DNA of 64,000 bases. It comes from Salvator merianae. Its lineage: Eukaryota > Chordata > Lepidosauria > Squamata > Teiidae. Of this stretch, positions 35,161 through 46,001 are shown in pieces. Each line of letters opens with the position of its first letter. The first letter of the stretch is position 1. A model generated the notes under the pieces. The model was not told the origin of the DNA and searched no databases. It saw nothing but the letters and a program-made list of their open reading frames with translations. Location of the stretch: contig QVOM02000126.1 in the NCBI GenBank assembly GCA_003586115.2, positions 57,952,943-58,016,942 of the forward strand, read 5' to 3'. The position numbers and the translations under genes are program-made.

Positions 35161-35853
35161 TAGTACAAAATAATACATCAAACATCATAATAGATAATAC
35201 ATTATAAAAATCACATACCACGTAAAATTATATCATTATACATTATAATAGATAAAACTTTATAAAATTACAGACAATAGAAAATAATACATTATCAAAT
35301 TGCATAAAACCTTGGGAGAACTCAGGACAGCAAACACCAGGTCTTCTTCCTCCTCTTTCTCTCATCCAAATACAGCGGTAGTTCTTATACATAATCAGGA
35401 AGAGCGCTCCAACGTAGCACATGCTGACTGAGATCCCTCAAGACCCAGATGCTGACCACACATGACTACAGAACTGTTAATTTGGGCCTGGAACCATCTG
35501 GCATGATGGACAGCAGCCAGCACCAACAGGCATCTATCTATGGTCAAGTTCTCTGGAAAGGTTACTTGAGCTTCCACCAGTGGGTCAGCTGTCTTGGTAA
35601 GGACCTTGTCTCTCATTAGAAGGCATGTGAAGGAAACTGTGACCTGCATGTGGGACTATACACCTACATATATTCAGGCCCAGCTGTCTGAGTGGTAAGT
35701 CTGTAGCCAGCCATGAGCTCTGCATTCTATAGCAGGAAAAAATGGGAAGAAGAAGAATGGCCTCTTGGCACTTTTTTTTCTTCCTTTCCAGGTATTTACG
35801 GCTTTACTACAAAAGAAAACTAAACTACATGAGAAATAGTGTTAGCTGACTTT
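35161..35853. other. No recognised gene
   Basis: AT-rich repeats of the type ATACATTATAA near 35160-35290, then unassigned sequence. An 84-codon minus frame at 35395-35649 has no motif. Confidence 0.45.
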
Positions 35854-35935
35854 GGCTGCATCCAGACATCGCTTACTTATGCCGCTTATATTTGAATATT
35901 CCAGAATAAAGCATGGATATTCTTTATCCAATACA
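35854..35935. mobile_element. Half copy of the palindromic P-family MITE
   Basis: GGCTGCATCCAGACATCG, TTACTTATGCCGCTTATATTTG and TTCCAGAATAAAGCATGGATATTC match the left arm of 16121 and 25146. The right arm is missing. Confidence 0.65.
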
Positions 35936-36154
35936 GCCTAGCATAATGTGATAATTCTCACAATTGAAAAGATTGAAAAATGTCTTTGTGCTTTTTGTTA
36001 CTGACCTTAGAAATGCACTGATAGCCCGGTTTCCAGAGGTTTGGTTTCTCCCCCCTCAAAATTAGCTTTAAGAGTGATTTCCTCACCTTTTGGGGGAGAC
36101 ATTGTCCTTTATTATAATCATAGAGGGCAACCACACATAGCTCCAATAAGATGA

Positions 36155-36203
36155 TGGGCATTTTTGCACTTTCCACCTCAGAATGGGATAATTATATCTC
36201 TGA
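36155..36203. mobile_element. Terminal fragment of an X/W-type MITE
   Basis: GGGCATTTTTGCACTTTCCACCTCAGAATGGGATAATTATA matches the end of 15646-15787 and the reversed end of the X family. It runs only about 45 bases before unrelated sequence. Confidence 0.55.
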
Positions 36204-36254
36204 AAACCAGTTACTGCATGAATGAAAGCAAAGCAAAGTGTATGTCCATGCAGT

Positions 36255-36352
36255 GGCTGGATGATTCTGTTTGTAACTGGCTGTCACTGTGAGAACAGGC
36301 TATGAACTAGATGGCCACTGGTCTGATCCAGCAGGGCATTTCTTATGTTCAT
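36255..36352 (+). mobile_element. CR1 LINE 3' terminus
   Basis: CTGTGAGAACAGGCTATGAACTAGATGGCCACTGGTCTGATCCAGCAGGGC and the terminal TTCTTATGTTC are the same 3' end as the larger CR1 piece at 43908-44755. Only the end is present, a strongly 5'-truncated copy. Confidence 0.75.
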
Positions 36353-36365
36353 CATGCCCTATCAT

Positions 36366-36583
36366 AATTCCACTAGGACCTACACTTGGGGAACAAAGGA
36401 GAGTTTTAGATTGCCCTGTTGATTTCTATCAGTAGTACACTCAAAATATTTTGAGTTTTGTTCTATGGAAAAGTTGGTGTGGATGGAGCTCTGACAAAAC
36501 ATTTTCACTGTTTGTGCTTTGTTCTGAGTTGGCTTGGAACAAAATGCAAAAACTGTTTTGTGCACATCCCTAAATGTTGCAAC
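36366..36583. mobile_element. hAT-type MITE, right end clear, left end uncertain
   Basis: The right end TTTTGTGCACATCCCTA (36567-36583) is the standard terminus of the TAGGGATGTGCAC group. Interior TTTTGAGTTTTGTTC and GGAACAAAATGC resemble decayed copies. The left end is tentative (CTAGGACCTACACTTGG) and no target duplication is visible. Confidence 0.5.
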
Positions 36584-36722
36584 TTGCATCCAAATCAGCC
36601 TGCCCAAAAAGTGAAGTTATCATTAGGGAATCTGCATTCACCTCCATCTAAATGTGAAGCTAGTGGATATCAGGAACACTTCTTGGTTGAGGAACAGGGA
36701 TATGCTGCTGCTTAGTGCGTTT

Positions 36723-37116
36723 GGGCCTGTTCGCATTTTGGTGCTGATGAGTGCAGGGACACTCACTAGCAAAGTGCATCTGCATTTCGCAGAGGCCATA
36801 GCAACTGGGAGCATCTGCAGACACTCCCAATCACAACTAGTTGGAAGCAACTAAAATGTTGTCCACATCTGTACTGGGAGCGGCTAGACTGTTCCCAGTC
36901 TGCAGCGTGTGCACCTACTTCTGGGTACGAATGCTGCAGGTCATGGTGTGGCATGGCTGAGGCTGTGCATTCATGCACCATACCACACCAAGGCTGGACA
37001 CTAGCCGACTGCTGCTGTGGCGAGGATCAGGTATGACTACCAGCGTTCGCACATACAAATGCTGGTAGCCGGCTTCAGGTAGGTTTGTAGGCCCCATAGT
37101 GCAGACGGTGCCTCCC
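36723..37116 (+). mobile_element. X-family MITE truncated at its right end
   Basis: Starts GGGCCTGTTCGCATTTTGGTGC with CACTCACTAGCAAAGTGCATC. Internal blocks TTGTCCACATCTGTACTGGGAG and TACGAATGCTGCAGG match 18085 and 39396. The terminal palindrome and right inverted repeat are absent; at about 37117 it runs into CR1-like sequence. Confidence 0.72.
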
Positions 37117-37220
37117 AGGTTGAGAAAGTCACATAAGCTCATAGACCTGTTTGTCATGAACTGGTCCAGATCCTTTTTGAAGCCTTCAAATGATGGATAT
37201 CCTATCCACCAAGCCCACAA
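37117..37220 (-). mobile_element. CR1-like ORF2 C-terminal fragment
   Basis: On the minus strand it reads IGYPSFEGFKKDLDQFMTNR, resembling the CR1 ORF2p ending SFKxGLDxFM (compare SLQSFKNGLDRFM in the CR1 at 43908). Short and abutting the truncated MITE. Confidence 0.5.
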
Positions 37221-37575
37221 AAGAAATGGGCAATCATAAGTCAGTTTAATCCACTGCCAAAAAGCCAGTTAGCCAAGAAGAAAGCAGGCCTTCAAAATGG
37301 CGTTTGAAGTACTGGAGCACAACAACTCAACACTAGGTTGCTTTGTCTTCTTTCCAGTTTAAAGCAGACCCCTATTCTAAAGTTTGTCTTATTTCATGCT
37401 TGAAACACTTGGAATGGTTCTTTTTGCCCTGAAACATTTTGCTTAATTTGAATTTTTGACATTAAAAATACCTTGCATAGCCCTAATAGTAATATTTAAA
37501 AGCCAGCAATCACAATCTTAGCTATTGTACTTGGGAGGTACCAGGAGCCAGTGAAAGGCAAAACCTGGTTCCTGT

Positions 37576-37612
37576 GGCCTGGAAAAAAAAAAAAAAAACA
37601 CACACACACACC
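37576..37612. repeat. Poly-A followed by (CA)n
   Basis: An A run of about 16 followed by ACACACACACAC. It may mark an old retroelement tail, but the upstream sequence is not recognised. Confidence 0.85.
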
Positions 37613-38181
37613 ACTGAGCAGTCAGTTTTTGAAAGAATGCTGGAAAATAGTAAGACTTATGTTGGTATAATATGGGGAATTTAATATAACGCATTAAATT
37701 ATAAGCAATGCTACCTTAGTCCCAAACTTATATACATTCCATGACTGACTTGGAAATAACGTGCTTTGACAGTGTATAAAGTTGATGCTGGAGGCAGTTC
37801 CAAACAGCAGCCATCATATACCCTTAATGACATCTTAATCAGCAGCAATTTCTTTGTGACTTTCCAAGTAAACAGCACCAACACTTAATGGCATCAGATA
37901 ATCAAGGCAGGTGGAATAGAGATGGGATGAGAACTTGAAATCTATATGCCACTGTCTCTGAGGTGCTTTTGATTCTTTTTTTTCCCCTCCAGATGTGAAT
38001 GCAACCAAAGTTCAAATGGATCTCATTCAGGACAGTAGTTTGAGACTATCCAAAGAACAAGTTAGGGGAGTTTCAGAGTCTGAATATGCCTAGCACATCA
38101 TGTGCAAAAAGCATCCCCTACAGAACAGTTTCATTTTATATCACAGCGTGAGCACTCTACAATAAAATGCTCAAATAAATC
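37613..38181. other. No recognised gene
   Basis: Unassigned sequence without family motifs. Confidence 0.45.
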
Positions 38182-38182
38182 A

Positions 38183-38278
<96 letters not shown>
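38182..38278. repeat. (ATC)n(ATT)n compound microsatellite
   Basis: About 10 ATC units passing into about 21 ATT units. The poly-His/poly-Tyr frame over it is an artefact. Confidence 0.97.
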
Positions 38279-38635
38279 ACTATCTGCAGTTTGCATTTGC
38301 AAATTCAAGTCACATTAGCACTATGTGGCTGCATGCAAACTTAAAGTTACATCTGAACTTGTATGCTATCTGTTCATCCTTATGCAATAATTCCTTGGTG
38401 TTCAGAATTCTGTTAATCACAGGTTTCGTGCAGTCATGTTCTGAAAAATGTGCATGTACCCAGTGTTTACGGATTTCATGTATCCTCCTCCCCCAGCTTC
38501 TAAGCTTCTGTTTCTCACAACTTTCACACTCTCCCTCTTCAGTTCCTCAGGTCTAGTTGGGGGGTTCTTTCAGCTGCCATGTTTTTTCTCCTGACTCCTT
38601 CAATTTTGCTATTTCCATTGCATATAAGCCATTTT

Positions 38636-38674
38636 TCTCTCCCTCCCTCCCTCCCTCCCTCCCTCCCTCTCCCT
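38636..38674. repeat. (CCCT)n microsatellite
   Basis: About 9 CCCT units. Confidence 0.95.
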
Positions 38675-38689
38675 ATTGCAATCCACAAA

Positions 38690-39112
38690 TCCTGGGACAA
38701 GGTGGACTGCTCAGTCCTGGGATTAGCAGCCCATCCCAAGCTGGGACAGGTTGCTTCTGGCATGGGACAAGGCCATTCACATTGGAACAGTTTATCCCAC
38801 ATCAGCCCCCATGCTGACACAGGGGGGCTCCAGATGCTCCAAAGGCCAGAAACTCCCAGGGGGCAGTCTGGCAGCACTCCCTGTTGTGCCACCAAAAAGA
38901 GTCCCCCATGGTATATTGGACTATGGAGACATGCCATCTGAATGCCTCCATTGTTTGGTATACTACCCCGAGCACTCTAGTCAAGCTTGATATCGATGTC
39001 TACCAGTAAACTGGATTAGGGTGCATTTTGGACACCCAAGCCTGGTCTATGCTCTGGCCTGTTCAGACAGATCATGCTAGCAAGGGGCTGGGACTCCCAT
39101 AATCTGTCCTAG
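38690..39112. repeat. Possible diverged MITE (V/U-like)
   Basis: GC-richer than its surroundings, with GGCCAGAAACTCCCAGG and CATCAGCCCCCATGCTG motifs that loosely resemble the V and U families. The end TAATCTGTCCTAGTGCA is a weak candidate terminus. Frames of 86-132 codons on both strands result from this composition. Confidence 0.3.
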
Positions 39113-39395
39113 TGCATAAAACAGAAGCCTCTAGATCCCTTCCTATCACAGGGCAATGTCCAATGTGGAAAGTCCCTATATTTTTCACACAGTGCTGGCT
39201 GGATTCAATAGTGTTAAGAAAAGTCCAGTTGGCCTGCCTAGGACATTACTTTGATCAATCACAACAGAAAATAATATGCATTCTTCTATCTGTTCAAAGG
39301 TACAAACCTGAACCTTTGAATAATTCCAATGGATAGCCTGACTTTGAATGGAAACATATGAAGTTCAGGAACTTTAGGAACAGAGTAGTAAACTG

Positions 39396-39819
39396 AGGAC
39401 CTGTTTATACTTTAGTGCTAGTGAGCAATCGGACGCTCACTCGCACAGTGTGTCTGCATTTCCATAGGTCCGAGTGATCAGGAGCATCTGCAGATGCTTC
39501 CGCTCACTACTAGCTGTGGACAACAGAATCGTTGTCCACAGCTGTACCAGGAACAGCTGGATTGCTCCTGGTACGCAGTATTCACACCCACTTCCAAGTG
39601 CACAGTCATGTGCTGCTGCAGTTGCACAGGCACACACATCATTCTGATCACCATGGCAGTGGCTGGATGTTTCCACAGTCATTGTCATGGCAGTTGGCCA
39701 GCATTTGCACTGTGAGTGCTGGAAGTCTTGCAGTGCAGATGGCTGCCACACCATGGGGACTGTTCCACCTTGAAATGGTTGGATTCGATCATTCCAAGGT
39801 GGAAAGTTCAAAAAGGGCA
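39396..39819 (+). mobile_element. X-family MITE with CTG target duplication
   Basis: Starts AGGACCTGTTTATACTTTAG, continues GTGCTAGTGAGC, and ends in the palindrome CCACCTTGAAATGG..CCATTCCAAGGTGG-type followed by AAAGTTCAAAAAGGGC. CTG flanks both sides (39393-39395, 39820-39822). It has an internal inverted repeat TAGCTGTGGACAAC/GTTGTCCACAGCT at about 39512-39543. A good uninterrupted reference for the element at 8981. Frames up to 130 codons on both strands are non-functional. Confidence 0.82.
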
Positions 39820-39822
39820 CTG

Positions 39823-41050
39823 GAAACATGAACTAAGCTTGACCTTCTCTAGATACATGCTATTTACCACATCTTGTATAATAATTCTATCCACTTCATG
39901 ATAGGATTATTTGTTGGTCACTCATTATTTAACTTCATTTGCATCTGTTGCTGAAAGTTCTAACTCCCTTCACAGCTGGTACCTATCACTATTCCTTGCA
40001 CCTGCACATCTATATGGCACATTAGACTTGGGAGTCAAACTCTGCAAGCTAATCTAACCAGCAGTTACAGACTATACAAATAAGCAAGCACTTCAGACTT
40101 CTAAAATTAATAAGGGATTCTTCAGCTGTCCTGTTAAGGGCTTGCTCTGTGTTTCATGATGTTTTTTTCTGTCTTTGTCTTCACTTTTAGGAAACTTGTT
40201 GACATCAAGGAAGCTGCTTAGAAGGAGAGCCACTCAATTTCATCTGGAAATCAGACATAAATCAGATGTGTATTCCTGCTGTTCATTTAAAAGGGCTAGA
40301 TGTACTGAACAAAATGTGACTTAAACATTAACAAAAGTTCTCCCCCCCCCCCGCAAGTCCTTGAAACTTTGTGTCCTTTTGAAGTAAGATGTACATCTAA
40401 ATCAACAGTTCAGCATTCTGCACCACAGGGGTGAGCAAATTTTGGTACAGATAAATCCAACATCATTATCCTTTCCATTATCATCTTACTGGAAATTGGA
40501 TTTTGTGCCTGGTTAGATAAGTTTTTCTGACAGAGGCTGTAAACCATTTTCTACAGCATGAAATGGAAGCCTCATTATATTCCATTATTCATCTCTGAAA
40601 GGGAAAGAGTCTCAAAATTAGTTTCCATTGCATTTGGTTCCAGGGTTAAATAACAGCTTGGTCACTTCTTTTAAAAGAATCAACTAATAGATCTAAAATG
40701 GACACTAATTTTCCAAGGGGTAGTGAGTAGAACATCAGTTGCATAAAATGGCAACTATCCAGATTGGAAATTATGCTCTTGAAGAAAATTCCAGGGTTTA
40801 GGAAAGTAACTTTGACAGCAACCTGTTGCCACTTCAGAATTTAACATTCCACTTCGCACTTAACCATAAAGGAAAAGAGATCCATGTTCAATGTAGTAAA
40901 GCATTAAATTAATTTTATAGCCTATGCACTACAGGTCATGCAGCATGAAACCACTGAAAAGTTTTAATAACTGAATAATAAAAGTAAAAGTAAAAAATAA
41001 AGAAAAACTCCACCTGATCACACTGCCATTTATTATAGTTATATTACTTA
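39823..41050. other. No recognised gene (1.2 kb)
   Basis: AT-rich, no repeat family recognised apart from a C10 run near 40345. It contains TTAATAAGG, ACTAATTTTCC and TTAAATTAATTTTATAG motifs, but nothing that identifies a function. Confidence 0.45.
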
Positions 41051-41843
41051 GGGTGTGATCACACTGGCCCCATTTTGGTCGAATGTCCTCGAGTATGCGG
41101 GTTTACTTGAGGCGACAGCTAAATATCCTCGTACACATTTACCCCCAAGTACTCGAGTCCACGCGCGCAGCTTACCGTCATACTGTCTTCCGCAGGCGAA
41201 TTAAGTTCCGCCTCAGTTTCCTTAGCAACCGATGCTCTGCTCTGATAGGTCCGCTGATGGCGGTGACGTCCTTAGTTGTTAATCAGTCGCTTGGACTGGG
41301 GAGGGGAGGGAACCGCAAATGTTTTTTTCTCTTCCCGTCCCGCCGCCTTGTCCTGTTTTCCCCCACCGGGTCTCACACTTGGGAGGGGATGATCTTGGGG
41401 GTTGCAAAAGGGATGGGGCTGAAGGAATAGCTACGCTCTCTTTATAGCACTTTCTTCTTCTCCCCGTGCCGTGCATAGCCATATAATACCGCCGAAGTAT
41501 CGGCGGAAAGAACAATGGGAGCGGACAGCTGCAACACAAAAGGGGGCGTGGGATGCACAGAAATGCACATACACGAGGGTGCGGGTAAGAAGGAACTCCC
41601 ACCAATCACATTTCCTCCAGCATTTTCGTCCCGCCCAACTTTTTTCTAATCCACATATTCTATACACGCCTGCCAAGATTTGAAAAGAAAAGTCGCTCCG
41701 AGAGTTAAAAGAAAGCGTCTGCGGAAAAGTCGCGGCCATGAGCCCTCGAGGCGACGCAAACAAGACTTAAAGGGTAGGCTTTGTAGAAGCCCCGCCTTCC
41801 GTGCGACAGGAAGCCGACCCTTATAGCCCGTCTGATCACACCC
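41051..41843. mobile_element. CpG-rich 793-bp MITE with GGGTGTGATCACAC ends
   Basis: The ends GGGTGTGATCACAC and GTCTGATCACACCC are inverted repeats. TTA on the left and TCA on the right fit a 3-bp duplication with one change, as in PIF/Harbinger. The interior is far richer in CpG than the flanks and carries promoter-like motifs: GTTTCCTTAGCAAC (41216-41229, one mismatch from the RFX X-box), GTGACGTC (CRE-like, about 41263), and ACCAATCA (CCAAT box, about 41601). Preservation of CpGs suggests a recent insertion or an unmethylated state. Frames up to 115 codons carry no transposase motif. Confidence 0.8.
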
Positions 41844-41846
41844 TCA

Positions 41847-42469
41847 GACATAAAAACAAAGGCATGATCAAACAAGTACACACCTAATCATTGCAACAAT
41901 GGCACCCACAGAAGGAAGAATTTTAAAAATCTGTATAGATTTATCATGTAACAGATTTGTGATGAGTCATAATTTATTTACTTGGAAATGTGAGGAGTAA
42001 AGTATCACACCTGAGAGGGGGACTCCAGGCATGCTGTTGGGAGGTAGCTGAGGTAACTTCTGAATTCTGATACATAAGATTGTTCTGTCAATTCCTCAGT
42101 TATTTAGCTTCTTTAGGAGAAATCTAGCTGTAGTTCTGACATGATTTCACATCAATGGTGAGAAAGGAGACTTCTGCACATGCTCAGAGTACTCTTCGCC
42201 AACAGTGAAATCAGAGTTCTCTATTCCATGGAAAATCAAAACCCTTCAAAAACTAATGTTTAAGAGGGGCTTTTCCCCTTTCAAATGTTATTAGAATATT
42301 ACAGCAATCATGAGTTAGTTTGTCTATAAATCTAGCTCACCTGTGTGAAGTCTCATATCCTGAACTAAGAACTTCACATTATTTTATCAGTCTAGTGATT
42401 CTCTCCTTGATTATAGATCTAATAATGTACAGTGTTAATATGGATAGTATCATTTTAAACTTAGCATTC
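41847..42469. other. No recognised gene
   Basis: Unassigned AT-rich sequence. Its last part, up to the BovB piece, is included in a long minus-strand frame whose C-terminal half does not resemble BovB. Confidence 0.45.
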
Positions 42470-43180
42470 ATGACTACTATGACTGATTCATTATTAATTT
42501 CAGAACAAATGTCTGGAAAAAGACATTGCATATAGATAAGCCCTCCCAAACACATGGGATTATTGGCTGGCAAGGCAAAGCCTTGAACAATGCATTCCAT
42601 CTTGTCCACAGTAGTAGATGTCATGGTCATCTGAATTAAACCACCCATTCTCATCCATTTTAGTTCACTGACTCTCAAGATATGGATGTTTAATCTTTCC
42701 ATATCCTGTTTCATCACATCCAGCTTACCTTGGTTCATAGATCTTACATTCCAGATTCCTATGCAATATTTTTCTTTACAGCATCTAACTTTCCTTTCAC
42801 CACCAGACACATCTACAGCTAACCCTCTTTTCAGCTTTGGCCAAGCCTTTTTACCCTGTCTAGAGCAACTTGTACTTGCCCTCTGCTCTTCCCAGTAATG
42901 TTTTGGACACAATCTGGGTGGCTCATCTTCCAGTGTCATATCATCTTTTCTGTACTGCTTTTCCATGAGGATTTCTTGACAAGGATACTGGAGTGGTTTC
43001 CCATTTCCTTTTACAGTGGATCACCTTTAGTCAGAACTCTCCGCTATGATTTGTCCATCTTGGGTGTCCCTGCACAGCATAGCTCATAGCTTCATTAAGT
43101 CCCTCCATCCTTCATTAAGTCAAGCAAGTCCCTCCACTATGACAAGGCAGTAATCCATGAAGAGGAATTTGGGGACAGTA
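42470..43180 (-). mobile_element. BovB (RTE) LINE 5' region and start of ORF
   Basis: On the minus strand the element begins with a 5' leader including ATGGATTACTGCCTTGTCAT, GCTATGAGCTATGCTGTGCA and GTTCTGACTAAAGGTGATCC, all BovB landmarks. The frame then gives IGIWNVRSMNQGKLDVMKQD and MERLNIHILRVSELKWMRMG, matching the BovB endonuclease start WNVRSMNQGKLEVVKQEM..ILGISELKW. Reading frame is lost just after, and the rest of the endonuclease and all of the reverse transcriptase are absent here. LINEs rarely keep only the 5' end, so a deletion is likely. BovB is known for horizontal transfer among squamates, ruminants and other animals. Confidence 0.88.
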
Positions 43181-43374
43181 ATTCTTTAATTTCTGAAGGA
43201 TTCATGGTTTGTGTGGCAAAGATAGACTTCAAGTTAAACTAATAGGGAAGAGTCCATCTATTCCCCAAACTGCAATGCAGATGGTCAGCTGTGGTGCAAA
43301 ATAATCCAGACCCAGATGACATGCACAAAATCACATAAACCCTAACAAGCTTAGCCTATCTTGCACGGGGGTCG

Positions 43375-43462
43375 TGAAAATAAAACAGAACAGAGGAGGA
43401 TGAGCACTACTTTGAGCTCTTCAGAGAAAAGACGGGATATAATGCACCATAAATAAATGAGC
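43375..43462 (+). mobile_element. CR1-like LINE 3' tail
   Basis: TTTGAGCTCTTCAGAGAAAAGACGGGATATAATG and a CATAAATAAATGA tail match the reptile LINE tail pattern (GAGCTCCTTGGAGGAAGGGCGGGATATAAAT..AATAAATAA). Confidence 0.5.
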
Positions 43463-43907
43463 AACACAAGCCATAGAAACATTTCTCTATCTCTTGAACA
43501 TTTCAAAGCAAGACTGAATTATACTCCCAGTTTTGAATATCTATCAATTACTACATTGAAAAGGGTCAGTTACACAACTCTTAGATATGCTAAAGATCAT
43601 ATAATTGAATTTCCAATTTAAAAACATTGCTATTTGTTTAATACAGACATTTCTAGTAATTGTTTTTTGTTTACTTTTGTAATTTGCTTTCACAGTACAT
43701 CAGCATGACAGTGATTTTGATCATTTCATCAAATACTGCTTGTAGCCATTCTTGAGATATTTAATTTCCATGAATACCAGTGCAAGCTGATTTGATGTGT
43801 GCTACCTGTCTATATGCACAGTTCTGAACTCATAGAACTATCCTACCTTTTATGACAGTGAATGTCTCCTCCTGCCATATAAACTGGTGCCAAATCCAAA
43901 ATTGATA

Positions 43908-44755
43908 ACGTAAGAACATAAGAGGAGCCTTGCTGAATCAGGCTATGGCCCATCTAGTCCAGCATCCTGTTTCACACAGCAGCCCACCAATTGCTTCTGG
44001 GCATTCTCAAGCAGAAAAAAAAGGCAAAACTTTCAACTGTACTCCACTCCCTGCAAATGGGTTTTATAGGCATCCTTCTTGTCTTTCCTACCCAGAGACA
44101 GTACCTAGGCATCCATTCTAATAGACATTGATACAACTGACCTCCATGAATCTGTCCAATCCATTCTTAAAGCTTTGTAAGCTGACTGCTGTTGCCACCT
44201 CTTCCAGTAATAAATTCCAAAGACCAATGACCCTCTGGGTGAAAAAACACTTCCCCTTGTCAGTCCTAACTCTCCTACCCTTCAGCTTCTTAGCGTGTCC
44301 CATGGTCCTAGCATTGTGTGATAGAGAAAATAATTTTTCTCTATCCACCTTTTCCATACCATGCATGATTTTATATACTTCAGTCAGGTCTTCTCTTAAA
44401 CGCCATCTTCCAAGGCTGAAGAGCCAAGACGTTGCAGCCTGATTTTGTAAGGGAGATGTTTTAGCCCCTTGATCATTCTGATTGCCCTTTTCTGCACCTT
44501 TTCCAGTTCCACAAAGTCCTTTCTGAGGTAAGGTGACTAGAATTGTACACAATATTCCAAGTGTAGTCTCACCATAGATTTATAAAGAGGCACAATAACA
44601 CTTGCCGACTTGTTTTCTATTCCCTTCCTAATTACCCCTAGCATTGAATTTGCTTTTTCCACTGCTGCTGCACACTGGGTCGACACCTTCCTTGAGCTAT
44701 CCACCAGAAGCCCAAGATCCTTTTCCTGCCCTTTTTCTGATCATGCCAGTACTTC
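43908..44755 (-). mobile_element. CR1 LINE: reverse-transcriptase C-terminal part and 3' terminus
   Basis: On the minus strand the decayed frame reads EKDLGLLVDSSRKVSTQCAA, AVEKANSMLGVIRKGIENKS, PLYKSMVRLHLEYCVQF(stop)SPYLRKD, LEKVQKRAIRMIKGLKHLPY and RLREDLTEVYKIMHGMEKVD. It then gives FFTQRVIGLWNLL and SFKNGLDRFM, in the order of CR1 ORF2p. The 3' end follows with GAAACAGGATGCTGGACTAG and TTATGTTCTTAC near 43910. One in-frame stop and a frameshift show it is inactive. It is the longest LINE piece here; similar termini lie at 36255 and 37117. Confidence 0.9.
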
Positions 44756-45217
44756 TGCTATGCCCAAAAGACACACAGCTGCTATGATACATTAGGATAT
44801 ATAAAGACTCCTGCTTGTTCGAAGCACAGCAAGGCTAACTCCAAATACTAATACTACAAACTGAAAATGCTCCAAACAATAAATTGTACAGCTAGAAAGG
44901 AAAATCTGAATGTACACAGTACTTCACCCTGAACCTCCAATGAATGAAACCTTTTCTATAAATCACCCCTGTTGAACTTAACAGAAACAGTTAATGCTGC
45001 TTCTCTTCCATGCAGCAGCATCTCAGCCAGGAACAGCATAAACTAAACAAACTATTAGCAGTTATGGTCGAGGTCATTTATTAGCAGACCTGCTGGTAAA
45101 CCAAGATGAAAAGTGCAGTCTGGGCTCTTGACCAAAGAGGTTGCCTAAAGAGGCATGAAAGAGAGTTTGTTGGACCTCATTGTCGAAATTTATTTGCACT
45201 CTCCAGAACTAATAAGA

Positions 45218-45365
45218 TGGTTTGCACCAGTGAGAGGAGTACAAACACTGCAACAAAAGCTCCCAGTGTGGCGCCTGTATTCAGGCAATCTGCTGCAAAG
45301 ATACCACTTATTCATTCAGTAATGTCTGCAGCTTCACCTGCCTAGAAAGAGGTGTTGAAGTGGAA
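45218..45365 (-). other. Possible terminal exon or pseudo-exon encoding a membrane segment
   Basis: On the minus strand a pyrimidine-rich CTTCAACACCTCTTTCTAG (a good splice-acceptor shape, about 45365-45347) is followed by AGEAADITE, a UGA, and then GIFAADCLNTGATLGAFVAV, FVLLSLVQTILLVLE and SANKFRQ with a stop at about 45188. The hydrophobic run of about 22 residues with a short polar tail looks like a transmembrane helix with a cytoplasmic end. The internal UGA argues for a pseudogene or a chance frame. I do not recognise the protein. A plus-strand frame of 79 codons overlaps and is equally unproven. Confidence 0.25.
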
Positions 45366-46001
45366 GGGGTAAATAAATGCAGCAGCCGGCTTCTGTAATC
45401 AGTCCCCTTTGGCCCTCCTCAGTCGATGACAGAAAGCCATTGGCAGAACTCATTGTATGACAGTTAAGCTCTTTAAATAGACCAAAACTCATGAAAGTGG
45501 TACCTTCCACCTTAGCAACGATGGCCCTTTCTGCTCTTACCTTCACTCCAATGCAGTTGGGGAAATGCATGGAGAAGGCAGAGGCCTAGACTGATCATGG
45601 TCCAGTCTACCACCCAATGTAGAACAGGCTCAAGTTGGAGTAAGAGAAGGAATAGTTAATGTTACTTAAGCCTCTCAAAAGGCACGTTCACATAACGTGT
45701 TAAACCAGTGCATCTTAAAATGTTTGCATTTGAGATTTGTCTTTGCTATATTTCCTGAATATCCTTAACGTACAAGATATGTTTTCAGCATAAATCTGCA
45801 CAGGGCCACTTAGAAGGACTATGGCCCACTAAGGTAAGCATGTGTACAGTATGATAGGATCACAGCCAAGAGGATTAATGCATGCAGACAGATGGAAGGT
45901 ATTTTCTATTAGAAATAGTGAAGAAGCAGTAAAAACGAGGAAATTCTCCTAAATTCTAGATGGCAAATGGTTTACCGTTCATTGCACTCAAAAGAGAATA
46001 A

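Noticed and set aside
38102..38344. His/Tyr-rich frame
   Set aside because: It reads through the (ATC)n(ATT)n microsatellite.
40181..40400. Possible exon near CACTTTTAGGAAACTTG
   Set aside because: The acceptor shape is acceptable, but all three frames close within a short distance and no protein motif is seen.
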